This document shows, in pieces, positions 23,118 through 33,000 of a stretch of 64,000 bases of DNA. Location of the stretch: positions 4,154,001 through 4,218,000 of the forward strand of contig NZ_FNTQ01000001.1 of the NCBI RefSeq assembly GCF_900105755.1, read 5' to 3'. The notes under the pieces were generated by a model, which was not told the DNA's origin, searched no databases, and worked only from the letters and a program-made list of their open reading frames with translations. A program made the translations under genes and the position numbers. The stretch comes from Streptomyces sp. Ag109_O5-10. GTDB taxonomy: Bacteria; Actinomycetota; Actinomycetes; Streptomycetales; Streptomycetaceae. The first letter of the stretch is position 1. Every line of letters starts with the position of its first letter.

Positions 23118-26100
23118 ACCGTCCCTCCGGCAGCCTTGTAACGGGCGTCGTTCATCTGCACTCGACCGTTCTCGAGCACACTTCCGGGCACGGACTTCTT
23201 TCCCCCGCCGGCACGCATCCAGCTTTCCTCCAGGACGTCAAGATCCTGCCCCGGGTTCGCCCTGCCCAGCACTTCAAAGGTGAACGATTTACCCGGGTAG
23301 TCCCTCGCGTGCTCGCTCTGACGCTTCAAATACCGGCTCCAGCTCTTCGCCTGACCGACGTACTCCTCCCCGGTGATCAAGTCGGTTCGCAGGTATACGA
23401 CACCCTGCGGAGTGGAAGGAGTCGGCGTCGAATTGTGTACAAGAACCGGCGTGTCTCCGGCCAGCACATAGTACGTGTGGATGTCGGCGACGGTGAGGTT
23501 GTACACCGTGGCCGGCTGGGTCCGGCGGTGGATCGCGGTGATCGTGACCACGGCCCCGGAGGACGCGTCGAGTTGTTCGCCGGCGATCAGGTCGGTGGCG
23601 TCGACCCATGCGCCGAGTTCCGGGACCCAGAACGGGTGTCCGTCCGTCGCGATGACCGAAGCGGTCCGCTTCCTGCCCTCGGCCTCGATGGACAGGGTGA
23701 TCCTGACCAGGTGCTTCAGACCCTTGCCGGTGATCTCGGCGGTGACCGTCTTGACCATGGTCCGGCCGGTCTTCGGGTCCGTGGCCAGGACCTTGTCCCC
23801 GGTCCTCACGTCCTGGATGGACTTGGTCGTGCCGTCGGCCATGAGGACTTCGGTGCCGGGGACGAAGCTGTTGCAGGGTTTCGAACTGCCGTCGGCCCCG
23901 CCGAGATAGGCCAGCAGTGCGGTGGCGACGGTGTCCCGGATGACGTTGCCGCGTGCGACGGCCGCGGCCTTCTCGTTGCATTCGTCGGCGTGGTAGACGC
24001 AGTAGGTCGCCGCGATCTCCTTGGCCTTCGCGACGTCCTTGCCGCCGTGCAGCACGTAGAGGTAGGCCTGGCGGCATCCCTCGCGGCCGTAGCAGGCGGA
24101 GCCCGCCGTGGACGACTCGTAGGCCGGGTTGTACCAGAAGTCGTCCGTGAACTCCCCGTTCATCCGGGGAGACCAGAAGTTGTCCGCCAGCTTGTCGATG
24201 TCGTTCGTGACGGGGGTGTTCGACGCCACCCAGTGCTTCTTCGCCGCCTGGGAGCGCTTGTAGATGTTGCCCCGGTGGTAGTCGGACGTTCCGGTCTTCG
24301 GGTCGTAGCCGACTTCCTGCTGCTGGTGCTTGCTGCAGTACTTGAGGTCGTACTGGCAGGAGTTGGGCTTGGAGCCGATCTCCGTGCCCGCCGGGTCGGA
24401 GTAGGTCAGCGGGTTGTTGTCGGCGTAGGTGTAGCCGTGCATCTGCTGCGGGTCGGTGGCCGTGAAGACCGGGTCGACCGACAGGAAGCGGCCCGTGGCG
24501 GGGTCGTACTCGCGCGCGCCGAGGTGGGTGAGGCCCGTCGCGGTGTCGTTGGTGCCGCCGACGAAACCCCGGGTGCCGGTCCACGTGTTCGGCACGGTGC
24601 CGCGCAGCCCGCCGAACGGCAGGCTCCGGCGCTGGGTCAGCGCCTGGGTGTCGGCGTTGACGGACAGCTGGGCGGTGCCGTGGTGGTCGGCCAGGGTGAA
24701 GGAGAAGGTGCCGTCGTTGGCCTGAACGGCCTGGTGGCCGCCGCCGAGGTCGAAGTAGCGGGTACCCTTGGCCGTGGTGGCGCCCGTGGCCAGGGTGACC
24801 TCGGTGGTCCCGAGGTAGAGCGTGGTCTCCGTCGGGGTGCGGCCGATCAGGCGGTTGCCGTCGGCGTCGTACAGGTACTCGGTGACCTTGTCGCTGCCGC
24901 CCTCCACCGGCTGGGTGACCTTGGCGAGATGGCCTTCGGCGTCCCAGTCCAGGGTCTGGGAGGTGCCGTTGCCCAGCAGGCGGGTGTGAGTGTTGCCCGC
25001 GACGTCGTAGGTGAAGCTGTCGGTGGACTTCACCGTGCCGGTCGTGGTGTCCACCGAGCCCAGCGTGTGCGGCCGGACCGCACCCGCGTCGGGGTAGTGG
25101 TAGCTGCGCTGGGTGTCCGAGGCGCCGCTCGTGGTGGCGTGCTGGGTCTCGGTGAGCCGGTTGCCGACCTTGTCGTAGGTGTAGGAGGTCCAGTACGGGG
25201 CCGGGCCGCCAGGCGTCGCGGCGTTGGGCGTGGTGACACAGCCGGTGGTCGACTGGGCCCACGCCTCGGTCAGCCGGCCGAGGTAGTCATAGGTGAAGCA
25301 CTGGTTGTCGGTGCCGGAGCGTGAGGTGTCCGAGACGGACAGGACGTTGCCCGCCTCGTCGTAGGAGTAGGTGTTGTACTGGTCGACGCCCGAGACGTCC
25401 TGGCGGTCCACCCGTGTGGTGGCCAGCCGCTGGGTGCCCCACTGGTAGGTGTTCGTCTCGTACGTGGCCTTTCCGCCGTTCGCGGCCAGCGAGTACTGCA
25501 GCGGCTTGCCGACGGAGCTGTAGGAGGTGGTCGCGGTGAGGTTCTGCGGGCCGCTGACCTTGAGGGGCCGCAGCGTGCCGTCCTCGTACGTGTAGGTGAC
25601 GGTGTTGGCGGCCAGGTCGCCGGCCTTCGGGTAGCCGACGCCTTGCACCGTGCCCGACGCGTTGTAGGTGGTCGTCGACAGGTAGGTGCCCTGCAGCGCG
25701 CCCTCGGAAGACGGGATCGTCACCGAGGTGCGCAGGGGCCGGTACAGCCGGTCGTAGGCGACGACGCTGGACTTGTACTCCTGGCCGCCGCTGTAGCGCG
25801 AGCTGGACGCGAGCCGGCCCTTGGCGCCGCTGATCGTGTCGTAGACCCACTTGGCGCGCAGTGTGCCGGTGGCGGAGGTGTCCCGCAGCTCGGTCCTGCG
25901 GCCCAGGCCGTCGTAGACGCTGGCGAGGACGGTGCCTCGGGCGTCCTTGGTGCTGGTCAGCTGGGCGCGGTCGTCGTACTCGTTGTGGGTGGCGCCCTTG
26001 TCGGGGTCCGTGGTGTCGGTGAGCCGGCCCATCAGGTCGTACGTCCAGGTCCAGGCGTTGCCCGCCGGGTCGGTGACCCTGGTCAGCTCACCGCGCGGCG

Positions 26101-29100
26101 AGTAGCCGTAGGACGTGGTGTCGTAGGCGGCGTCGGCGTCACGGGAGCGCAGCTCACGCAGTTCGGTGGTGTTGCCGCGGGCGTCGGTGACGGTGGTCCG
26201 AGCCGTGCCGCCGACCGGCGGGATGACGGTGGTGCGGTCGCCGCCGTAGACGGTCTTCGTGATGCCGAGGACGGCGCCGCCGTCGCCGTTGCCGGCGATC
26301 TGCCGCAGCTCGGTCTGCCGGCCCAGACCGTCGTAGGTGTAGCGGTTCTGGGTCTCCACGCTCAGCGCGTTCTCGGGCTTGAACATCGTCGTGGAGGGCG
26401 CTGTGGTGTCGGTGTAGTAGGAGGCGAACTCCTTGACCACCTGGCCGCGTTCGTCGTAGAAGGTGTCCGCGAGCAGCGTGCCGCCGTTCGGGCCGGGCGC
26501 CTGGGTCTGGCGGGGGCGCAGGAAGCCGTCGTAGAAGGCGTACGAGGTGTCCTGGGCGCCGGAGTTGCCGATGGTCTTCGTGCCCACGGCGACCGGCTTG
26601 GTGTCGGTGACGGTGTACGTGAACTCGTAGCTGGGGGTCTGGCTCGTGGTCCGGTCGGCCAGCCAGACCTTGCTGGTGCGGCCGAGCGGGTCGTACGCGT
26701 ACGTCGTGACCTTGCCGTTGGTGTCGGTCTCGGTGAGCGGCTGCCCGCGCAGCGCCTCGTAGGCGGTGGTCGACGTCTGGGCGGTCGTGCTGTCCCCGGC
26801 CGTGGCGGGCGGGGTGGTCACCGTGCTGCTCGTCGGGAACCCGGTGGCCGGGGTGTACGCGGTGGTGGTGGTACGGCCGTCCGAACGCGCGGTGCGGGTG
26901 AGCGTGCCGGCGGAGGTGACCGTGACGTCGGCGGTCAGGTCGGTGGTGGTCAGCGCCCGTCCGTAGCCGTCGTAGGTGGAGCCGGACTCCAGGTAGGCCG
27001 CGGTGGTGCCGCTGTACGTCTTGAGTTTCGCGGTCCTCGTGGCGTCGCCCTTCGTCGCCGCGGCACCGTACGCCCCGCCGTCGTAGGCGGTGCGGACGTC
27101 GGACAGCACGTCGGCCGGGCGGCTGGTGGTGGCGTCGCAGGCCTTGGCGACCGTCTCGACCCGCACGGGGGCGTCGACGGGGACGCTGCCGGAGACGTAG
27201 GTGGTGCGGGTGCACTGGTCGTCGGCCGCGGTCGTGGTGTCGCCCAGGTCCTCGCTCTGGGTGACCAGGCCGGTGGTGGTGTCATGGGTGTCGGAGCCCG
27301 CGGTGGTCCGCCACTTGACGCCCGCGCCGTCGTCCAGAGAGGTCCAGGACCTGGTGGAGGCGGAGCCGGTCAGGTTGGCGGTGACGGTGCCCCAGTCCCG
27401 GACCTTCTTCGCGGTCTGCTGGTACCAGGGCCGGCTCACCGTCTTGGAGAGCACCTTGCCGCCGGGACCGGAGTAGGTGACGGTCTTGTAGGCGAACCCC
27501 GCCTGCGACTCGTGGTCGGTGATCGGGTCGCCCTCGCCGGAGTCCAGGGTGACCGACACGCTCCTGGTACCGCCGGAGGGACCCAGCCGGTCGCCGTCCA
27601 TGCCGCGCAGGAAGTACGTGTCCGTCTGCGACTTCATCGCCGACGCGCCGCCCTGCCCGCCGGTGCGCACCCGTACGTGGCCGTAACCGCGCCACTGCGA
27701 CCAGGTCTTGGACTTCTCCTTGGTCATCCCGTCGTCATCGTCGTAGTGCCAGGCGGCGCCGTCCAGGTAGTCGTACATGGTGACCTGGTCGGGCGCGCCG
27801 CCGGTGCGGTCGGTCGAGGTGACCGTGTCGACCACGTACTTGTTGAACCACTGCCGGTCCGGGTCGTCGGTCGTACTGCCGCCGATGTACTGCGGGAAGC
27901 AGCGGGTCGTGTTGGTCTGCGGCGTGGGCAGCGCGGCCGCGTCACAGACCGGGGCCGAGTAGCCGACGTCGATCTGGCCGCCGGACTCGTCGGCGACGGT
28001 GGACAGCCGGGACTTGATGTACGGGGCGTAGCCGTCGCCGATCTTGTCCAGCCGGTTGGCGAGCTGGGTGTAGGCGAGGGTGACCTTCGGCAGGGTGACC
28101 GTGCTGGTGCCGTCGTAGCCGGTGCGCTGGACGGAGTCCAGCAGCAACTGGTAGTCGGTGTCGGCCATGCCCCACCGGTGGGTGAGTTTCCAGCCGTCGA
28201 CGTTGCTGTAGGAACCGGACACCAGTACCTGGGTGGTGACGCCGGTCAGCCGCTTGCGGGTGAAGAACGCCGGGGAGTAGCGGCCGTTGTCGCAGTCGGT
28301 GCCCGCTTCGCAGTTCAGGTCCCACGGGGTGTCGTACCAGTACTGGGAGTCCGTGGAGATGGACGAGCACGTGGTCGAGCTGTCGGGGATGCACCGCTCA
28401 CTGCTGGTGAAGTTGACCTTGGCCAGCGCCTTCGCCGAGTACATGGCCGCCTTCTTCAGCCCGTACTCGATGCGGTCCACCGTCCCGCCGCGGACGTACG
28501 TCGTGTCGTCGGCGGCGGTCAGGTTGCGGCCGTAGGAGTTGGTCTCCTTGTCGTAGTAGTACGCGACCGCGTTGCCGTGCGGGTCCACGACGTAGTCGAG
28601 GTTCCAGCGCCAGCCCTGCTGGCACCAGGAGGCCGCGAACGTCGAGGCGTTGCACGGCTCGCCGGTGTTGTTGCCGAAGACCGGCACCGTCCAGGTCGAG
28701 TCGGTGGTCTCGTTGCCGCTCGCCCAGCCCGGCAGCCGGTTGTAGCCGAAGTAGTACTGGGTGCCGTCGGGAGTGGTCACCCGCCAGTACTCGTCGTTGC
28801 GCGCGCCGTTCGAGCGCACGTCGGACGACGAGCCGTAGATCCGGTCGATCTTCGTTCCGTCGTCGTTCTGCAGCTTGAAGGAGTTGGTGCCGTTCGGCAC
28901 CAGCTCCCCGCCCGAACCGTTCAGCGACAGCGTGGCGTTGTCGTACGCCCAGCACAGGTCGCCCGGCTTGTTCCCGTCGGCGTTGGTCGCGCCGTCGTCC
29001 GCGCATCCCTTGTAGCTGCGCTCGATGAAGCCGGGCGACAGGTCGAAACCGTCACCGACCCACGAGGCCTGGTTGTTGGTGTTGCCGGTACGGCCGTCGA

Positions 29101-29959
29101 CGCCGCCGGAGGAGTACGAGAGCCCGACCTGCGGGGTCAGCCCGCCGGGCACCTGCGGCACCGCCATGTCGTACGACCACGCGAACGAGCCGCTGCTCTG
29201 ATCCGTGCTCCACGTCGACGAGGAGGACAGGGAAGTGGCCTTGTAGTCGCCCCTGTCCCCGCTCGCCGAGGCGGTCGCCGCGAGGACGGTCGCCGTGCTC
29301 GCGCTGAGGGAGAGCGAGTTCGCGGTCAGCGTCTGCTTCTCGGTGTCGTTGACCGTCGCCACGGGGCGGGTCGTACGGCACTGCTTCTTCTGCGGGGTCG
29401 TCAGCGCGCACGCGGGCAGCCGGACCAGGGTCAGCCGGGCCGCGTAACCGCCGCCGTACAGGCCGGCGAACGAGGAGTAGTCCAGCCCGGCGCGCACCTT
29501 GCCGCCACGCTGGATGCCACCGCTGCGGCCGGGGGTCAGTGCGAAGACCGGTCCGTCGACCCCCGTCTTCCGCGCCGCGCCGCGCGACAGTGCGCTCACG
29601 GTGTAGGCGCCGGCGGCTGCGGACCGCTCCGCCCCGGCGTCCAGGGTGAGCGGGAGCCCCTTGACCCGGGCGGCTTCATGACCGAGCGTCACCTGCACCG
29701 CGCCCGCCTTCGGCCAGGCGGTGGCCGGCGCCTCGGCGGGCGTCCGGGGCCCCTTCGTCACCTTGCGGGGCAACGCCTTGCCCACCGGGCCGCCGGCGAC
29801 CGGCGACTCGGCCTGCGGCAGCGCCGGCTTGCGCCAGCCCTGGGCGACGGCGGGCACTCCCGACGCCTGCAGCAGTGTCGCGGTCAGCACGGCGGCCGTG
29901 GCCATGGCCACGCGGGGCCATGGCCGAAGGCCTGTTCGTGTGCGTCGTCTGGTCTTCAT
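23111..29959 (-). CDS. RHS/YD-repeat polymorphic toxin, HINT plus GIY-YIG tip
   Basis: A 2282-residue protein from ATG 29959 (GGGAGGAAG upstream). A signal peptide (MKTRRRTRTGLRPWPRVAMA then TAAVLTATLLQASG) directs secretion. After a beta-rich N-terminal part (SYDMAVPQVPGGLTPQVGLS) come many YD/RHS repeats (TYDLMGRLTDTTDPDKGATH, YDGLGRRTELRDTS and others). The RHS core then reads LTHLGAREYDPATGRFLSVDP. The HINT autoprotease domain is residues 2029-2176 (CNSFVPGTEVLMADG to TPVLVHN, with DGHPFWV). The last 106 residues are a GIY-YIG nuclease: GVVYLRTDLITGEEYVGQA, RYLKRQSEH, and LDVLEESWMRAGGG with the metal-binding Glu. An immunity gene overlaps the end. Likely released as an antibacterial nuclease in contact competition. 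Confidence 0.9.
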   Translation of the reverse strand: MKTRRRTRTGLRPWPRVAMATAAVLTATLLQASGVPAVAQGWRKPALPQAESPVAGGPVGKALPRKVTKGPRTPAEAPATAWPKAGAVQVTLGHEAARVKGLPLTLDAGAERSAAAGAYTVSALSRGAARKTGVDGPVFALTPGRSGGIQRGGKVRAGLDYSSFAGLYGGGYAARLTLVRLPACALTTPQKKQCRTTRPVATVNDTEKQTLTANSLSLSASTATVLAATASASGDRGDYKATSLSSSSTWSTDQSSGSFAWSYDMAVPQVPGGLTPQVGLSYSSGGVDGRTGNTNNQASWVGDGFDLSPGFIERSYKGCADDGATNADGNKPGDLCWAYDNATLSLNGSGGELVPNGTNSFKLQNDDGTKIDRIYGSSSDVRSNGARNDEYWRVTTPDGTQYYFGYNRLPGWASGNETTDSTWTVPVFGNNTGEPCNASTFAASWCQQGWRWNLDYVVDPHGNAVAYYYDKETNSYGRNLTAADDTTYVRGGTVDRIEYGLKKAAMYSAKALAKVNFTSSERCIPDSSTTCSSISTDSQYWYDTPWDLNCEAGTDCDNGRYSPAFFTRKRLTGVTTQVLVSGSYSNVDGWKLTHRWGMADTDYQLLLDSVQRTGYDGTSTVTLPKVTLAYTQLANRLDKIGDGYAPYIKSRLSTVADESGGQIDVGYSAPVCDAAALPTPQTNTTRCFPQYIGGSTTDDPDRQWFNKYVVDTVTSTDRTGGAPDQVTMYDYLDGAAWHYDDDDGMTKEKSKTWSQWRGYGHVRVRTGGQGGASAMKSQTDTYFLRGMDGDRLGPSGGTRSVSVTLDSGEGDPITDHESQAGFAYKTVTYSGPGGKVLSKTVSRPWYQQTAKKVRDWGTVTANLTGSASTRSWTSLDDGAGVKWRTTAGSDTHDTTTGLVTQSEDLGDTTTAADDQCTRTTYVSGSVPVDAPVRVETVAKACDATTSRPADVLSDVRTAYDGGAYGAAATKGDATRTAKLKTYSGTTAAYLESGSTYDGYGRALTTTDLTADVTVTSAGTLTRTARSDGRTTTTAYTPATGFPTSSTVTTPPATAGDSTTAQTSTTAYEALRGQPLTETDTNGKVTTYAYDPLGRTSKVWLADRTTSQTPSYEFTYTVTDTKPVAVGTKTIGNSGAQDTSYAFYDGFLRPRQTQAPGPNGGTLLADTFYDERGQVVKEFASYYTDTTAPSTTMFKPENALSVETQNRYTYDGLGRQTELRQIAGNGDGGAVLGITKTVYGGDRTTVIPPVGGTARTTVTDARGNTTELRELRSRDADAAYDTTSYGYSPRGELTRVTDPAGNAWTWTYDLMGRLTDTTDPDKGATHNEYDDRAQLTSTKDARGTVLASVYDGLGRRTELRDTSATGTLRAKWVYDTISGAKGRLASSSRYSGGQEYKSSVVAYDRLYRPLRTSVTIPSSEGALQGTYLSTTTYNASGTVQGVGYPKAGDLAANTVTYTYEDGTLRPLKVSGPQNLTATTSYSSVGKPLQYSLAANGGKATYETNTYQWGTQRLATTRVDRQDVSGVDQYNTYSYDEAGNVLSVSDTSRSGTDNQCFTYDYLGRLTEAWAQSTTGCVTTPNAATPGGPAPYWTSYTYDKVGNRLTETQHATTSGASDTQRSYHYPDAGAVRPHTLGSVDTTTGTVKSTDSFTYDVAGNTHTRLLGNGTSQTLDWDAEGHLAKVTQPVEGGSDKVTEYLYDADGNRLIGRTPTETTLYLGTTEVTLATGATTAKGTRYFDLGGGHQAVQANDGTFSFTLADHHGTAQLSVNADTQALTQRRSLPFGGLRGTVPNTWTGTRGFVGGTNDTATGLTHLGAREYDPATGRFLSVDPVFTATDPQQMHGYTYADNNPLTYSDPAGTEIGSKPNSCQYDLKYCSKHQQQEVGYDPKTGTSDYHRGNIYKRSQAAKKHWVASNTPVTNDIDKLADNFWSPRMNGEFTDDFWYNPAYESSTAGSACYGREGCRQAYLYVLHGGKDVAKAKEIAATYCVYHADECNEKAAAVARGNVIRDTVATALLAYLGGADGSSKPCNSFVPGTEVLMADGTTKSIQDVRTGDKVLATDPKTGRTMVKTVTAEITGKGLKHLVRITLSIEAEGRKRTASVIATDGHPFWVPELGAWVDATDLIAGEQLDASSGAVVTITAIHRRTQPATVYNLTVADIHTYYVLAGDTPVLVHNSTPTPSTPQGVVYLRTDLITGEEYVGQAKSWSRYLKRQSEHARDYPGKSFTFEVLGRANPGQDLDVLEESWMRAGGGKKSVPGSVLENGRVQMNDARYKAAGGTVC

Positions 29960-30097
29960 TGCGGGGCTGTCTTCCTCCCGTTGAGTGCTCCGCGGGCAGC
30001 GGGGGGCCGCACACGGCGGAGCGAGGCAGGTGGCCCGGGAGCGGGGGCACGGCCGCCGACTGCGGCGGCCGGGCCCCACTTCCGGTGGCTGAGCTGA

Positions 30098-33000
30098 TCA
30101 GTCGCCGCTGGGGACGGCGGTCTCCACGCCCGGCATACCGACGGCGAGGTGATCGATCTGGGTCTCGGTCAGCGCACCCTGGAAGACCCAGACGTCGGAG
30201 AGCGATCCGGGGAAGTACCCACCGGACGTGCTCCCGGTGGTGTCGCGGCCGAGCTGCAAGGTCTTCGCCGCCTTGTAGGTCAGCACGTCGTCGGCCCACG
30301 AGACGGTGTCGGCGCAGCTCGCGTCGTCCTGCACCCCGTCGTCGTCGGCGTCGGCGCAGGCGGTCTCCTGGAGTTCGCCGTTGACGTAGAGGCGGACCTC
30401 CTTGGAGAAGCCGTCGTAGACGAGTGCCACGTGGTTCCAGTCGGTGGGGCTGTAGAACATGCCGTTGCCGATGTCGGAGACGGTCGCGGAGTCACTGTCG
30501 GAGTCGGCGGTGGCGATCCGCCAGCGGCCCGGATCGGTGGCCGGGGTGGCGCTGGGTTCGTAGCGCACCGCGAACGCGCTCTTCTTGGTACCGGGAGCGC
30601 TCATGACGGTGACCGGACTGGTCGGAGTGGCGGCCGCCTGGACGAAGGCGCTCACGGTGAAGCTGCCGCTGGTGTCGACCGGCACCACGGAGGCCGCGGC
30701 GTAGTCGTCCGTGCCGTCGAGGGCGACGGCGCCGTCGACCCAGCCCGAGCCCGTCTGGGCACCGTTGTAGAGGGTCATGGCGTTACCGGAGGACGAGGCG
30801 TCGGGCGAGGTCAGCGGGGTGCCGGTGGCCGTCTCGAACTTCCAGCGGCCCTTGACCAGAGCGCGCTGCTTGAACAGCTGCTGCACCTCGCCGGCGGACA
30901 CCGGCCGGTCGAACAGCCGCACGTCGTCGATCTGGCCGGGGAAGAACGAGGTGGCCGCGCCCGCGAACGCGCTGGCGCCGATCTGTACCGCGCCCCCGGC
31001 ATACCAGGTCGAGGGCAGGGTCGTGGTGCCGGCCAGGGTCCCGTTGACGTACAGCGAGAGCTTGCCGGCCTCGGTGTCCTGCACACCGACCAGATGCGTC
31101 CACTCGCCGCCGTACGCGGTGGTGCCGTCGGGCTGCATGGCCCGCACCACCGTGGAGTCGGCGGTGTCGGCGCTGTGCTGGTTGAACACCCAGCGGTCGT
31201 AGGAGCTGGAGTAGTACAGCTCCGGCCCGGTCACCGTGGTGCCGATCTGCGTGGCGACGGTCGCGGCGTGGGTCGGCTTGGTCTTCGCCAGCTTCACCCA
31301 GGCCGATACCGCGAAGCTGTACGAGGTGTTGATGTGCGGGCCGGCGGTGGTGGCGTAGTCGTCGGTCCCGTCCAGGGTGAGCGCGTTGCCGTCCGCTCCG
31401 GTCGCACCCGTGGTGGCGCCGCCCTTGAGGACCGCGGGGTTCGCATCGGCCCGGCCGCTCAGAGCGGTCACGCCGGCGGCGTCGTCCATGTGGAAGACCG
31501 CGCGCGCCGGACGGCCGTCGCCGATCGCGTTCGTACTGTACAGGCTCGACACCTCGGCCGCCGACAGGGGTTTCTCGAAGGTCTTCACCTCGTCGATGGC
31601 ACCCGGGAAGGGCGACGTCGGCGTGCCGTTGAGGAAGCTGCCGCCGATCACCATGCCGCGCCGTGCGTTCCAGGCCGTGGAGTAGGCCGTGGTGCCGGCG
31701 AGCGCACCGTTGACGTACAGCTTCAGCAGCTTCTCACCGGCTGCGTAGATGCCGACCAGATGCGTCCACTCCCCCGCCTTGACCCCGCCCGCGGCGGCCT
31801 GCATGGCCCGGACGGGGGTGCCGGCGGTGGTGTCGGCGCTGTACTGGTTGAACACCCAGCGGTCGTAGCTCTTGGAGTAGTACAGCTCGAAGCCCGGCGC
31901 GTTGTTGCCGCGCTGGGCTGCCACGACCGCCGCTCCGGAGGGCATGGCGGACAGCTTCACCCAGGCCGACACCGAGAAGCTGACGTCGGTGTTGATGGTG
32001 GCGATGTCCGTGGCGGCGTAGTCGTCGACGCCGTCGAACTGCACGGCCTTGCCGAACCTTCCCTCCACGTTCGGCGTCGGGCCGTTGTACAGGGTCGCGG
32101 TCTGTTCCGGTGCGCTGCCCGCCACCTGGGTGGCGCCGGCCGTCTCGTCCATGGCCCAGCCGGCGCGTTCGCGCTGCCCCGCCTTGACCCGGAATTGGTA
32201 GGTGCGGATCTCGGAGCCGTTGCCCGCGGAGTCGAATGACCGCGCCGTGAAGGTGTTGAGGCCCGGCCTGACCGGCAGCACGGGCACGGTTTTGGCCGCT
32301 CCGCCCGAGGTGGTGACCGTGTTGGCCGAGACCGGGTCGCCGTTGAGACCGAACCAGTACTTCGTCACGTCGGAGACCGCCCCGGTGATCACGAAGTCGC
32401 CGTACTGGCCGACTCCGTCATACCAGGGGTCGTCGGGGTCCTCGGGGTCGGAGGCCGGGTAGACGGCCGAGGAGATGGTGGGTGCCTTGGGGACGCTCGT
32501 GTCGTACACGAAGTAACAGGCGGTCGGGTCACCGGTGTACGACCACGGCGAGTACTGGGCCCCGTCGTAGGAGTGGACGTACCAGTTGACCGTCTTGTTG
32601 GCGGGAATGGAGGACGGCAGCGTGATCGCGAAGTCGGAGCCGGACTTCTTCGCCGTCGTCGGACCGGACTTCCAGCGAGTGACGACGCCCTTGCCGTCAC
32701 CGGTGTCCCAGCTCGCCCGGAACTCCACCGAGACGGAGTCGCCGTCGGGGTCGGTGACGTCGTTGGCGTAGATCTTGCCGAGCGTGCGTACCCGCGCGGC
32801 ACTGGCGGAGCTCTTGCAGGAGCCGCCGTACTCCATGGTCAGCTGCGACATCTTGATCTGCGGCGGCGGTCGGTTGTACTGGACGCGCAGATAGGCGTCG
32901 TCCGAGAACCGCTTCCAGGCGTAGCCGTCGGTCTCGCTCGCCGCCTTCATGCCGAAGGTCATCGTCGACCATTTCTTGTCGGCGGCCTGCTGCACCGCGG

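Noticed and set aside
23309..30097. Very long open frames on the plus strand opposite the toxin gene (up to 1484 codons)
   Set aside because: They are composition shadows of the minus-strand gene; the predicted proteins are Arg/Gly/Val-rich without family motifs.
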